DNA of 64,000 bases, from NCBI GenBank assembly GCA_930367215.1, contig OV884059.1:234793803-234857802 (forward strand), given 5' to 3'. Numbering within the stretch: position 1 is the stretch's first letter; each line of letters opens with the position of its first letter. This document shows, piece by piece, positions 1 to 10,818 of this stretch. This stretch comes from Pollenia angustigena (lineage: Eukaryota; Arthropoda; Insecta; Diptera; Polleniidae). The notes under the pieces were generated by a model. That model searched no databases and was not told the DNA's origin. It saw nothing but the letters and a program-made list of their open reading frames with translations. A program made the position numbers and the translations under genes.

Positions 1-39
1 AAATAATAATTCCGGATTCTTTATAGAAATAAAATTAAC

Positions 40-172
40 ACGTATGGTGAGCAGAGTTTGAGCGTACGTGTTGCCTTATTAATGTTCGCGTAGTGTACTT
101 TTAGCGTACGCTTTCTGTATTTTTAATGTGCGCGTAGTGAACTTTAAATGTACATGTTGTGCTGACCATACA
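40..172. repeat. short inverted-repeat (MITE-like) segment
   Basis: A roughly 14-bp imperfect inverted repeat (CGTATGGTGAGCA on the left, TGCTGACCATACATG on the right) brackets two variants of a GCGTAGTG-containing motif. It looks like a small non-autonomous DNA element. No target-site duplication was recognised, so the call is weak. Confidence 0.35.
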
Positions 173-1406
173 TGGGGGTTTTTGTAATGTCCTAAAACCT
201 AGTTAAAATTTTCAATGAACATGTAATTATTATTTCTTCCATTTCAAGCTTTCTGATAGCTATGGAAAGACTATAATTAAAGTTTTTCTTTTGGCCTGAT
301 GCTTTTTTTAAGATTACAAACTACCAGCCATGTTCTGACAATCGCACGATTTGAAATCGGAAAACGCCAGATTTATTTTATGGTGTTCTGAAACTCGTGC
401 GTTTTGCTATCGATCCTGCAAAAAATAGTTTTTAGGGTGCTGCATCTTAATAACCTTTTAAAATAAAATGTCAAATGTCAATGTCACTAAGCCGCGAATT
501 TACTGCATTTGGGTTTTTTATGAATGATATTGCATTTGAAAGAGGTCGCATAAAAAAGGCACCCGTCATTCATTACGATATTTAAGTATTTGTGTTCGTC
601 AGCTCACAATCGTTGTGTACCGTATTTTTTCCACACAATCAACTCGCTTCTGTTTTGCAAGGGAAAACAAGCTTAACTCCATGGCACTTCCACATATATT
701 TAGTATGTGTTGTTGAGTGAAAAAATGTTTGTTGGACGCTTAAAAAAACTATTAACGGTTAAATGCTGCACAAAACAAAGCAAAAAAGGTACACAGCACG
801 TGGCCCAACCAAGGAGCAAATAATTTATTCTTAAGATAAAAAAATTATTAATATTATAGAAATAAAATCATATGTCGAAGTTGTGTCGGTGAAGCCGATA
901 AGTCTTACCGATAAACCTGTCACAGAAGAAATTTTTATTTCAAACTTGCAAGGCTACGATGTTCTTAAAATTTTTTTATTTTAAATTAAATAACTGTACC
1001 TTTAACCAGTTGCACATCCACAACAAAACAAACTTCAATGTCAATAGCCTAAACCACTTCGGCGATGCCACTTGTTAATTTTTTTCTCTCCCACTGAAAG
1101 TTATAATTGGAGAATTTTTTTTTTTAACAAATATTTTCCGTGAGAAAAATTCCTTCGGAATATTCGTGATTGGGCTGTTTATTGCTGGGAATTCCTGGTA
1201 ATTTTTTTTGCAAAAAGGCAACTAAGAGCGTGTGCATTGTTTCGCTTTAATTTCTTAACTCTCGATATAGTCGTAAAAACCAAAGTTTTTTTTTAATTAT
1301 ATAAAAAAGTAAGCAAGCCTCGAGTTTAATTATCAAATTCCAAAATCTTTTCTTTCGGCATCAATAAACCGGATGTTAGAATTATTTAATAAAACAGAGT
1401 ACCAGG
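173..1406. other. AT-rich non-coding DNA, nothing recognised
   Basis: This stretch lies upstream of the first visible exon of the peptidase-like gene and is probably intronic, because that exon starts at an acceptor site with one base left over from an earlier codon. I saw no convincing exon, RNA gene or bounded repeat in it. Confidence 0.4.
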
Positions 1407-1740
1407 CTTAAAGCTGGAGGTCCATACCACGCGTTTTCGCCACCACGCAGCGCATGCGTTTATAACCTTACTTGCGTTCTACGTTTTAAGTTACATGCAA
1501 CGCTTTTTATGAAGCAGCAGCACAAGTAAAAATAAAATTTAATTTGTCAAAATTAGCTGATTTGTTCGAACGCTGCTTGTGACGCTTACAAAAGTAGAAA
1601 GTAAACCTACTTTTCGCCTCAAGGCATCTACGCGTTTGTGCATGTAACTTACTACGTATAACTACACAGATTCTACTTTTTTGACAGCTGCGTATGCTGC
1701 GAAAAAGCGAGTAACGCATGGTGTGGACCTCCAGCTTAAG
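1407..1740. mobile_element. MITE with 26-bp terminal inverted repeats
   Basis: The left end (CTTAAAGCTGGAGGTCC...) is the reverse complement of the right end (...GGACCTCCAGCTTAAG), apart from one inserted base and a few substitutions, over about 26 bp. The interior has no coding frame. A second MITE begins about 30 bp further on. The superfamily cannot be assigned because the TSD is not clear. Confidence 0.6.
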
Positions 1741-1770
1741 AATGAGTACATAATTAATTTTTTGTTTATA

Positions 1771-2281
1771 AGGGAAATCACGATGGGTAGTGCAAAGTGT
1801 GCAAACGATGCAAATGCGTGCAAAAATACACACATTTGCACAAAACAACAACAAAATGTACGTATTTGCAATTTGCTCTTTTTTACTTCGTTTGCACAAA
1901 AAAAAACCATGAGCAAAGTTAGTAGTGCATATTTGCTCAGTTGCAGCAAACAAATGTAAACAATAACATTTGACATATTAAGTGCCATATTGATTTTAAG
2001 AAAACTTATAAATTGAACATTTTCGCAGATTGTAAAATAAAATAGAGAATTAAATTTAAATTAATTAAAAAGAAACCATTTATTTTAATTTGCTTGTGTT
2101 TAATTGTAAACAAATGCAGATTTTTTACAGTGCTGCCAGAAGTTTTTAGTGTTGCCAGAATACATTTTTAGAAAAATATCATATTTGCCCAAAAATAAAA
2201 GTGGTATGCTCACGAACAATCATAATATGCAATGCAAATTTACACGTTGCAAATTTGCACAATGACCATCGTGATTACCCT
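1771..2281. mobile_element. MITE, TIR GGGWAATCACGATGG, possible TTATA TSD
   Basis: The left terminus AGGGAAATCACGATGG and right terminus CCATCGTGATTACCCT form an inverted repeat of about 17 bp with subterminal GCAAATNTGCA-type motifs on both sides. TTATA occurs directly outside both ends, consistent with a short TSD. It lies immediately upstream of the first visible peptidase exon, probably in an intron. Confidence 0.6.
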
Positions 2282-2383
2282 TTATATATTGTTTGCTGTT
2301 TATTTGTAATTATGTTTTTATTATTTTGTGGTACCACTAATCAATTCTAATCGATCTTTTTAAAATTTCTATTTACTTCTCAG

Positions 2384-5300
2384 TGATGCTGCGCCCGGTT
2401 CTCAATTGGTTAATGAACGTTTTCAGGTTAATTGGAATTGGTATTTGAGTAGTCAGCGTTCCTTTATTGTGGCACAAATTGATGGGCGTGGCAGTGGATA
2501 CCAAGGAGAACTTCTGCGTACTCAAGTCCATGGTAAACTTGGTACAGTAGAAATCGAAGATCAATTAGCAGTATTAACGTAAGTGCATTAACAGTTATTT
2601 CACTAAGGCTACAAATTGCATATTTTACAAAAAGGTGTTTTTTTTAGAGGCATAGAACTTTTTTAAAAAAGAAAATACATACAAAAAATTAAATTGAATA
2701 ACCAAAATGTTGCCTTTATTGCATTTTATATTTGAACTAGCATTTAACCCGCTACTTCGTTAGCGTCTCCTTTTTCTTCGTGGACATATTTTTATGCCAA
2801 AGTTTATTTTCAAAAAAGTACCAGGCACCTGTCCCCTTATTTTTTTTAACAAACAACAATAAGTGTTAAATTTTTTGGATCTCTTTAATTTTGGATTTTT
2901 AAGGTTAGCGGAATCGATTTGGCGAGAGGCCAACCTTCGGTCCAAAAGTCAGCTTTTTAGCTTCAAGAGCTTAGGATGTGCGATGATGAATCCGTCAGTT
3001 ACTTTACAAATTTATATTATATAGAGATGGAGAAAAATGTTGAGAAAACAGTAACAAAATTAGGAACGATTTTCACACCTTAAACCTTAAATTTCAAAAA
3101 AAGGTCCAAACCTGTTTTGTATTTTTTAGATAAGCTAAAAATGTGATACAATATTTATTTACCCTTTTATACCCCAAAAAGACCTTCCTTTAAAAAAGTA
3201 CCAGACACCTCTCCGTTTATTTTTTTAATGAACAATAATTAGTATTCAATTTTTTGTATTTCTTTTTGTTTAGGAAATATACGGTTAGCGAATTTTTCTA
3301 ATAAACAAGAATAAGTACCAGTTAGAGAACGAAAAAGTAGCAAAAAATCCCTCTTACAGATTCTCATTCACTCAGGAGCTTGCATGTTTAATTTTATGTT
3401 TCTTGAACCAATAAATACGGATATATAAAAGGTACCAGTTAAAGAACAAAATAGTACCAAAAGCCCTCTTACAGATTTTCATTCACTCAGGACCTTGCAT
3501 GTTTAATTTTATGTTTCTAGGTCCAATACTAACGGAAATTCAAAAAGTACCAGTTAAAGAACAAAGAAGTACCAAAAACTTCCCTCTTATATATTCTTAT
3601 CCACTTAGGGCATTGCATCTTGAATTTCATGTTTCTAAGTCCAATAACAACGGATATTCAAAAAGTACCAGTTTAATAACTAAAAAGTACCTATAAGCGC
3701 TTTTAGAGATTCCTATTCACTCAGGACCATGCAGGTTTAATTTTATTTTCATTATACCAACATTAGCGAAAATTTAAAAAAAGGACCAGCTAAAAAACGA
3801 AAAAGTACCAAAAAGATCTCTCTAACAGATTGTCATTCACTCAAGACCTTCCATGTTTAATAGCATGTTTCTGGGTCCAATACTAACGGAAATTCAAAAA
3901 GTACCAGCTAACGAATAAAAAAGTACCAATAAGATCCCACTTAAAGATTCTCATTTACACAGGATCGTGCATGTCTAATTTTATGTTTCTAGGTCCAATA
4001 CTGACGGAAATTCAAAAAGTACCAGTTAATGAACAAAAAAAGTACCAACAACTTCCCTCTTATGGATTCTTATCCACTCAGGACCTTGCATTTTTAATTT
4101 TATCTTTCTAGGTCCAATACCAACTGAAATTCAAAAAGTACCAACCAAAGAATAAAAAAGTACCAAAAAGTTCATTCTTATAGATTCTCATCCATCCAGG
4201 ACATTGCATATTGAATTTTATGTTTCTAGGTCCAATACTAAAGGAAATTCAAAAAGTACCAGTTAAAGAACAAAAAAGTACCAAAAAGTTCCGTCATAGA
4301 TTCTTATCCACTCACGACATTGCATGTTGAATCTTATGTTTTTAGGTCCAACATAACGATAGTTTAAAAAATACCAAAAAGTTAAGTAAAATATCAAATT
4401 TCCTGTATTCCCCCTTTTTGGTACTATTTTTCACCCATTAAAGTATAAAAAATTTCAGTATTATAGTGGCAGCCCATAATTTAGTACGAATATTTCAAAA
4501 AATGGAGAAAAATGTTTTTTAAAAAAAGTACCAAAAATAATTACGATTTTTACCCCTTAAATGTTCGAATTTCGAAAAAGTACCAAATTTATATTCGTAT
4601 TTTTTTGATAAGTTTCGAATACGGTATTAACTTTGTTTCTATGTTTATTGGTTCAAAAGATAGATGGGGTGTCAAAAAAGTACAAAAATTCAGATTTTAC
4701 ACGTTTACTCCCAAAAAGGGCCGAATTTCAAAAAAGTACCAGACACCTGTCCGCTTATTTTTCTAAAGAACTACGATAGGTATTAAATTTTTGTTGCATC
4801 TCTTTTAGTTTTGGAGATATAAGGTTGCCGAATTTTCCCGTTTTTACCCTTTTTACCCCCTAAACATTCGAATTTCCAAAAATCCCGTCTTAGTGGATCG
4901 ATTTGGGGAGTGACCAATCTCTGGTCCAAATTTCAAGTGTCTAGCTTCAGGCGTTTAGGCTGTGCGATGACGAATCAGTGAGTCAGTCAGTGAGTCAGTA
5001 ACGTTACAATTTTATATATATAGAATACTGTATCTTGTGAACGACATCCTTTCGCTTCAATTTGCACCACTTTTTCGAGTATTCCGGGTCTTGTTTTGTC
5101 AATAGTGTGACGTATGTTGCTGTCTTAATCATCAGCATAAACGAGAGATTTGTTTTTGTTTGTTTGTTTTTGTTTGATTTTTTTTGTGGAAGAAATATTC
5201 TTAGTATATATATGATGATATTTATATCAAAGTATATTTTGCCACAATTAATGGAATGTGGCCAACCATTTCAACTGAGAGTAGACAGACCGCTGACCTA

Positions 5301-7048
5301 TTTTCCTAGTTCCAACACAATGCAATGCATTAGTAGGGGTCATCCCCTGAGTGCTGGTCCTAACAGTAAAAAAAAAAAAAAAAAAAAAGCATAAACGAGA
5401 GATTTGACGTGCCCTCACAAAAAGAAGATCAAAGAAGTCAAATCAAACGAACGAGGTGTTCACCTGCCCTTTTCTTAAGATAATTCGGTCACCAAACTTT
5501 AGGCTTAACACAGTGATGGTTTCACGCGCTGTACAGCATGTTGCGCCATCTTGTTGGAACTGTTTCTCCTCGAAATGATTTTCAATGACATAAGTTGTAG
5601 TAAAATCACAAACTATTTACCTGTAGCGTTCGCAATTAACTGTAATCTCGGCACCGGTTTCGTATATTGACAAACGATGTCGCTATTTTGGCAAGTAAAC
5701 CGCACCAAACAGTGATTTTTTTTCGAAATGTAATGCAGTCTCAAGATTCTCATGAGGATTGCGCTCTCCAAAAACAACAATTATGCTTGTTTACAAACCA
5801 GTAAAGCCAGAAATCGCTAAAGACGATTTGACAATAAAAATCTGGGGCCTAATTCTGGCAGTCGCGCGGTCACGATTTTCTCGATTTAAAAGCAATTTTA
5901 TTTCTAATTCTTTCAGTTGTCCACTACTTGCTAAAATTTGAGGAAAAATTTTGGCCTTCATCCATTTAAGATCCAACTGGTGCAAGAATTGAAGCCAGCG
6001 GACCATAAATTGCGTCGTGTGTTCGGTGAATGGGCTGAGAATTAACTCGGAGTTTAACCAGGGGCCTGATTCTGACAGTCGTGATCGAGTACTATCTCGA
6101 TTCGAAAGCAATCTAATATCTTATTATCTAATTATCAGTCAAACGTTGTTCTGATGCAAGTGATTTGCCAAAGTATAATGAACAGAATAATCAAATAAAC
6201 TTCATTAGGCTGACAGTTAGATTTACAGTTGTCCCTATTGGAAGTTGTATACGTCTAAAAAAAACACCCTTTACAAAGTTTATTTTTCTGAAAATGTCTC
6301 TATTTTCATTTATTTACTTACAGATACCTGCGTGACAATTTGAAATTTATTGATCCTTCACGTATCTGTGCTTATGGTTGGGGTTATGGTGGCTACGCAA
6401 CAGCCATGACTTTAATTGATGATTCTCAGCAGGTACTGCAATGTGGTGTAGCTCTTAATCCTATTGCATCATTTGGTTACCATTGTAAGTTGAATTTTGT
6501 ATGTTTAAATTCTTTTTTCGTTATGTGTTTTAATGCATTTTATTTTTTTTTTTTTTTTTTGTTTAAGATTCCTTTTTTACAGAGCGTTATATACCGCTTA
6601 AAGGTGATTATTTAAGGGCGCTGCAGGAAGCTGATTTAACCATGAAAGCTGGCAACATTAAAGGTAGAAATTTAATGTTGATTCATGGCACTGCTGACAC
6701 GTTTGTACATCAAGATCATACGTTAATGTTGGTAAAAGCTTTAGTCGATCAGGAGGTTAAATTTAGGCATCAGGTATGGGAGTTTAATATTAATTCATTA
6801 TTTTTCTATTGTCTTATTAAATAGTGAATATGTAATTCTAAAACTTTCCTGCGCACATTTTTTATATATATGAACATTTCTTTTTCTTAACTTTATTTGT
6901 CGAAAAGGTTTATCCTGATGAAGATCATTTAATGTTGAAATCTTTATCTCATGTCTACCAAACCATGGAATGGTATTTCGATGATTGTTTCGGTCCCAAC
7001 GATGACAGTGAATGGGATCCAACTGGACTGTTTGTGTTCAAACAATAA
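2384..7048 (+). CDS. DPP-IV-like (S9B) protein, 3' end, catalytic Ser replaced by Gly
   Basis: Four exons (2384-2578, 6324-6484, 6568-6773, 6908-7048) join in phase at GT-AG introns and encode about 233 residues, the whole C-terminal alpha/beta-hydrolase domain of a dipeptidyl peptidase IV relative. Seen in order: DGRGSGYQG, VEIEDQ, the nucleophile elbow as GWGYGG, FTERY, HGTAD and DEDH, then a stop at 7046-7048. In active family members the elbow is GWSYGG. Here the serine codon is GGT (Gly), while the Asp of HGTAD and the His of DEDH remain. This suggests a non-enzymatic DPP6/DPP10-like protein; in animals these are type II membrane proteins that modulate Kv4 channels. The membrane anchor and beta-propeller exons must lie upstream of the window. 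The acceptor at 6567 (TTTAAG) was chosen over 6582 because it alone keeps the frame and gives the expected TERY motif. A fly CG11319-type orthologue is plausible but unproven. Confidence 0.88.
2885..3030. repeat. interspersed repeat, GCGATGATGAATC-type end, copy 1
   Basis: The order of motifs here (TTAAGGTTAGCGGAATCGATTTGG, CCAA...GGTCCAAA, TAGCTTCA, GTGCGATGA, CAGT, then ACAAATTTATATTATATAG) recurs at 4810-5025 in diverged form. Both copies border the 118-bp tandem array, so they may be the two sides of one larger element. It is unclassified. Confidence 0.5.
3300..4400. repeat. 118-bp tandem repeat, about nine copies
   Basis: A unit containing CTTGCATGTTTAATTTTATG, TAGGTCCAATACTAACGG, AAAGTACCAGTTAA and CATTCACTCAGGAC repeats with TGCAT-type anchors near 3381, 3496, 3613, 3730, 3850, 3968, 4087, 4205 and 4321. 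The spacing is 114-120 bp and the copies differ by perhaps 10-20 percent. AAAAAGTACCA occurs twice per unit. The array lies inside the DPP-like intron. Further diverged AAAGTACC motifs extend to about 4745. Confidence 0.85.
4810..5025. repeat. interspersed repeat, GTGAGTCAGT-type end, copy 2
   Basis: This is the second copy of the repeat at 2885-3030. It ends in a short tandem of GAGTCAGT followed by AACGTTACAATTTTATATATATAG. It is not classified and has no coding frame. Confidence 0.5.
5153..5388 (+). mobile_element. retroposon (SINE or truncated LINE) with 18-bp TSD and poly-A
   Basis: GCATAAACGAGAGATTTG occurs exactly at 5135-5152 and again at 5389-5406. The 236 bp between ends in 21 A residues (5368-5388). 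A long TSD plus a 3' poly-A is the hallmark of target-primed reverse transcription. The body shows no recognisable protein, so it is either a SINE or the 3' tail of a 5'-truncated LINE. The insertion is in the sense orientation within the DPP-like intron and looks young because the TSD is perfect. Confidence 0.88.
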
Positions 7049-7160
7049 TTGTTAGTGTTAGCAACCATTTAATTGTAACATTAATTAGTAATTAATTAGA
7101 AAATTTTAATTGATTTTTATATTTAAAATAAAAACCCAAAAAACAACAAAAAAAAAAAAC
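7049..7160 (+). terminator. 3' UTR and polyadenylation signal of the DPP-like gene
   Basis: After the stop codon an AT-rich 3' UTR follows, with AATAAA at 7127-7132 and an A-rich tract beyond. The true cleavage site cannot be fixed from sequence alone, and further AATAAA-like words occur downstream. Confidence 0.5.
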
Positions 7161-8057
7161 AAAACACGTTTGCTAAAAAAAAAAAAATAAAATTTAAACA
7201 AGTGATGAATTCATTTTTATGTATGACTGAGTAAATTTAACACACAAAAAAAAATAATATAAATATATTTACTTATTATTATAACATATGTATTTATTAT
7301 AAATATTATAATTACAATTTACTTTTATTTATTTAATTAATAAATTTATACAGCATTTAAAGTTGTTAAATTTAAAGAAAAAGTCCCAAAATTAAGTGTT
7401 TGCTTTCAGTTGTAATATATTTTGTATGATTGACTGAGATAATTTAGAAATTAAAATATGTTTATATTTTAACATAAATAAATATTAATTAATTTTTAAT
7501 TATATACATATTATATTTAATTAGTATTTTAATGTTTTTTTTTTAGAATAAAATGTACAATTTTTGTAATGAACAAGTTCGACAAACACATAGAAGTATG
7601 GGCAATAAAATATGGCTATCAAGTTTTATCTCATTTGACCATGTACGAAAAATCGAAATTGAGTAAATCTAAACTCGAAGGAGATTTTTAGTTGTTCACA
7701 GTTGTTCTTGTTTTTAATTACCAGAACTTTTGCTGATTTAAGGAGTAGTTTTTTTAAAGATTCTCCAAAGCATACATTTTCAAACAGTGTCGTTTTTAAA
7801 ATTTGTATTCAATTTCAACCAAATTCCGATTTCCAGAACATGGCTGATATTTTTAATTACACTGGCCTGCAAAATTCGGAAAAAGTCAAAAGCCTGGAAC
7901 TAAAGTATACTTTTCTAAAGGTTTGAGTTTGCGCTGAATCCGAATCTGTACTCCATCACATCAGGTTTTCGCGTTTTTTTCGCTTTAAATTTAAAACACC
8001 CTGTTTTGCGCATGGTTCCAGATGTTATAACTGTGCGAATGAATCTTTTTTTTATTA
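7161..8057. other. AT-rich intergenic DNA
   Basis: This is low-complexity AT-rich sequence downstream of the DPP-like gene. I see no gene or bounded repeat; the short reading frame near 7700-7926 has no recognisable motif. Confidence 0.4.
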
Positions 8058-8059
8058 TA

Positions 8060-8318
8060 TCGAGGCATATCCGCAAAAAAAGTTAAGTAACACCATTTTC
8101 CATTTTCGTTTTTTTAAATAAGCGACTTTATTGGCAACACTTGCATCATCTCCTAAAATGTCATGGTCACATAAGGAACCGTTATGATTTTATAGCAAAA
8201 ACAATTTTATCTCAAGCGACAATATTCATACAAAATTTTTATGAAATGAAATAAAAAAAACCCTTTCCTGTAAAATTTAGTTTTTGTCACTTGAGCTTTT
8301 TTTGCGGTAATGACTCGA
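8060..8318. mobile_element. MITE, 30-bp TIR, TA TSD
   Basis: The left end TCGAGGCATATCCGCAAAAA and the right end TTTTTGCGGTAATGACTCGA pair over about 30 bp with a few mismatches. TA sits directly outside both ends (8058-8059 and 8319-8320), as expected for a Tc1/mariner-type non-autonomous element. A second copy in inverted orientation lies at 8611-9183. Confidence 0.8.
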
Positions 8319-8610
8319 TATGTATGTATGTCGTCTGAAATTCCTAACAAAAACCTTTCAAATAGTTGTTAACCTTTGTAATACCTTGTACATTCTCTGA
8401 AATATATTTAGCTAAAGCTTGAAAAATCAGATTTTTCGCTATATTCTTGATATTTACACCACTTAATTTTAAATATTTTTGTGAGTTTTATGCAGGTATA
8501 ATTTTGGCTTAATTTTGCATTTTAAGATTTAAAATTTTCTTATATTTGATTAATAAAAAATTAAAAAAAAAAAATTTTAACGGAAATTAATAGGACTTTC
8601 AGACTACAAA

Positions 8611-9183
8611 TCGAGTCATAACCGCAAAAAAAGCTTAAGCGACAAAAACAAAATTTTACAGGAGAAGGTTTTTTTATTTTATTCCATATAAATGTTGCAT
8701 GTCGCTTACATTAAAATTGTTTTTGCTATAAAATCGTAACGGTACCTTACTACCCGTCTCCACTATCCATCAACTTGTTAAGAACAGCATGTCGCACATG
8801 AATTCTACTCGTGTAGACTGCTCATGTTCATGTTTCGTCCATGTGCTGCCATCGTGTCCTTAAGATTCGTCTTAGCATCCATGTGCGCCATGATGTTGGC
8901 CATACAATGTATTTTGTGTATACAACCATACTCCACAACAACAAAAATTGTGGTCAATCAGAACATGAACATCAACACGTATTCGCCACATATAACAACA
9001 TGAACAAATTAATACCGTTGCTTTGCCGACGTTATGTTCATGTCTTATTCAAACTTGAAGACGTGGTGCTATGTGGCCATGACATTTTAGAAAATGATGC
9101 AAGTGTTGCTAATAAAGTCATTTATTAAATAAAACGAAAATTGAAAATAATGTCGCTTAAGCCTTTTTGTGGTAATGCCTCGA
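8611..9183. mobile_element. second copy of the TCGAGKCAT MITE, interrupted
   Basis: This is the same family as 8060-8318 in reverse orientation. Similarity breaks at 8749 and resumes at about 9070, because another element (8750-9069) has inserted. Comparison with the intact copy gives the insertion point exactly. Confidence 0.8.
8750..9069. mobile_element. 320-bp insertion nested in a MITE, TA TSD
   Basis: The intact sister copy shows the uninterrupted sequence. In this copy 320 bp are inserted with TA on both sides (8748-8749 and 9070-9071). The insert has several ACATGAAC/GTTCATGT words but only weak terminal inverted similarity, and no coding function is recognised. Confidence 0.65.
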
Positions 9184-9197
9184 TATCAAATGGCTTA

Positions 9198-10615
9198 AGG
9201 TAGAAGTACATAACACGCGTTTATTCGTCGACGTTTGTCGTGCGTTTAAAAATTTTAGCGCATGAAAAATTGCAAGTTACACAACGCGCGTTACAAAAGC
9301 CATTCCTGTCAGCTGTTTTTTATTTGTTAACTTATTTGGTCATTAAAAATGGATTCGAAAGTATATCAAGATTTTATTATTTTATTGAATTTATTCTTTT
9401 TATAAAAATATTGTATGTTTTTCTTTCACGATTTACAAATTTGTTAAATTATTCTTTTTATTGTCAGCTGATTACTGGTCAAAAATACACAACGCGTTAA
9501 AAAGTTTATTGTTAACCAACTTTCTGACGCAAACGCGTTCCCTTAGAGGGAAACGAAAAAAAGTCCACTTGTTATTCACGATAGGGGTGTTTGATTTTCT
9601 GTGAAAGACTATATTAACAGCTACTTATACAAATTTTTAGAAAAATTTTATTTTAAATTTTTATGATAAAAACAAGTAAGAAAGTATAGTCGGTCAAGCC
9701 CGACCATATGATACCCTACACCACAGTATTAAAAAACACATCATGCTTATATGTCCATATAAATATGGATTTATCTATGTTTATAAAAGTCATTAAAATC
9801 GGTTTAAAAGTTTGTGAGAGGCAGAAATTGCCCCCTACCTCCCCTTGTGGTCCTATTTTTGAAAAACTATATAGCTTATGTGTCCATATAGATATGGATC
9901 TATCTATGTTTTGAATTTCATTAAAATCGGGTTGAGAGGCAGAAATTGCCCCCTGTCTCCCCTCGTGGTCTTATTTTTTAAAAAGTGCATCCCTTTTGTG
10001 TCCATAAAGATATTGTTCTATGTATGTTTTAAATTTCATTAAAATCGGTTTGACAGTTTCTGAGAGGAAGAAATTTCCCCCTATCTTCCCTCGTGGACCT
10101 ACGATTTGGTCCATTTGCCAATTCGAACCTACGTCCTAAATTTTATCAAATTATCTTCAAAATTGCGACCTGTACTTTGCGCACAAGGTTACATGGACAG
10201 CCAGCCAGCCAGCCGGACGGACATCGTTAGTTCGACTCAGAAAGTGATTCTGAGTCGATCTGTATACTTTAGGGTGGGTCTAGGACCAATATTTTAAGGC
10301 GTTACACACATTAGCACAAATGCATAATACTCTAAAAAAAATAAAAAACGTTCGACATTAAAAAAACCCGATTTTGTTTTTTAAGCTCCTCAAAAAGTTG
10401 TTCTTCCATAATTCACAAATTTGTTAAATTACTTTTTTTATTGTCAGCTGATTACTTGTCAAAAATATACAACGCGTTAAAAAGTTTAAAGTTAACCAAC
10501 TTCCTGGCGCAAACGCGTCAAAATATTTTGCATGTAGCTTATACACTAGTTTAACTTTTTTTGACAGAACACGACAGAGCGCGCGCGCACTAACGCGTGT
10601 TATGTATTTCTACCT
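9198..10615. mobile_element. MITE family AGGTAGAAGTACATAACACG, expanded copy with TTA TSD
   Basis: The left end AGGTAGAAGTACATAACACG and right end GTGTTATGTATTTCTACCT pair over about 25 bp, and TTA flanks both sides (9195-9197, 10616-10618). The 471-bp copy at 27412-27882 shows the simple form. Here roughly 120-150 bp of the interior is present twice (about 9415-9538 and 10390-10521), with other repeat DNA between. A 3-bp TWA duplication suggests a PIF/Harbinger-like MITE. Confidence 0.75.
9680..10300. repeat. dipteran interspersed repeat (ATACCCTACACC ... GGACGGACATCG)
   Basis: The segment begins AAGTATAGTCGG...ATACCCTACACCAC and ends with a CCAGCC tandem, GGACGGACATCGTTAG, CGACTCAGAAAGTGATTCTG and TATACTTTAGGGTGGG. 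Motifs in this order are widespread in fly genomes as non-coding transposon remnants. It lies inside the expanded MITE at 9198-10615. No protein is encoded. Confidence 0.6.
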
Positions 10616-10818
10616 TTATTCTGTATTGCGATGCAAAAGTCAATGCAAATGTCGTGTAATTTTAAATTTGACGTATATTTGTTATTTTTTTTACCAGTGT
10701 TTCCCTGATTTGAAACAAAATTCTAAGGCGAAAACGAAAGTCTTATAGAATACCAACTTTATTTCTCATCGCTTTATATATGCGCATCCCATTGACTTTC
10801 GCATCGCAATACAGAATA
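10616..10818. mobile_element. 200-bp MITE with 28-bp near-perfect TIR
   Basis: ATTCTGTATTGCGATGCAAA at the left and TTTCGCATCGCAATACAGAAT at the right pair with a single mismatch over 28 bp. It directly abuts the TSD of the preceding element, so one has inserted at the edge of the other. A degenerate end of the same family (GAGTCGCAATACAGAAAGCC) occurs near 18091-18110. Confidence 0.75.

Larger units (their letters stand above)
2579..6323. other. 3.7-kb intron of the DPP-like gene
   Basis: The intron starts GTAAGT and ends TTACAG. It contains two diverged copies of one interspersed repeat (about 2890-3030 and 4880-5025), a 118-bp tandem array, a TSD-flanked retroposon, and two related fragments starting GGGGCCTAATTCTGGCAG (5846) and GGGGCCTGATTCTGACAG (6060). 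The other two introns of this gene (6485-6567 and 6774-6907) are short. Confidence 0.8.

Noticed and set aside
1507..1988. Overlapping open frames of 92-148 residues on both strands
   Set aside because: They span the boundaries of two MITEs, have Cys/Phe/Lys-rich composition driven by low complexity, and show no family motif.
3300..4400. Regularly spaced repeats reminiscent of a CRISPR array
   Set aside because: The units are about 118 bp long, diverged and contiguous, with no short-repeat and unique-spacer structure; the DNA is eukaryotic.
5062..5394. 110-residue + strand frame
   Set aside because: It runs through the TSD and into the poly-A of a retroposon (5153-5388), so it is not a conserved coding unit.
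6583..6584. Alternative splice acceptor at ACAG|AG before the third peptidase exon
   Set aside because: It would create an in-frame stop with the preceding exon; the acceptor at 6567 restores the family motif and the frame.
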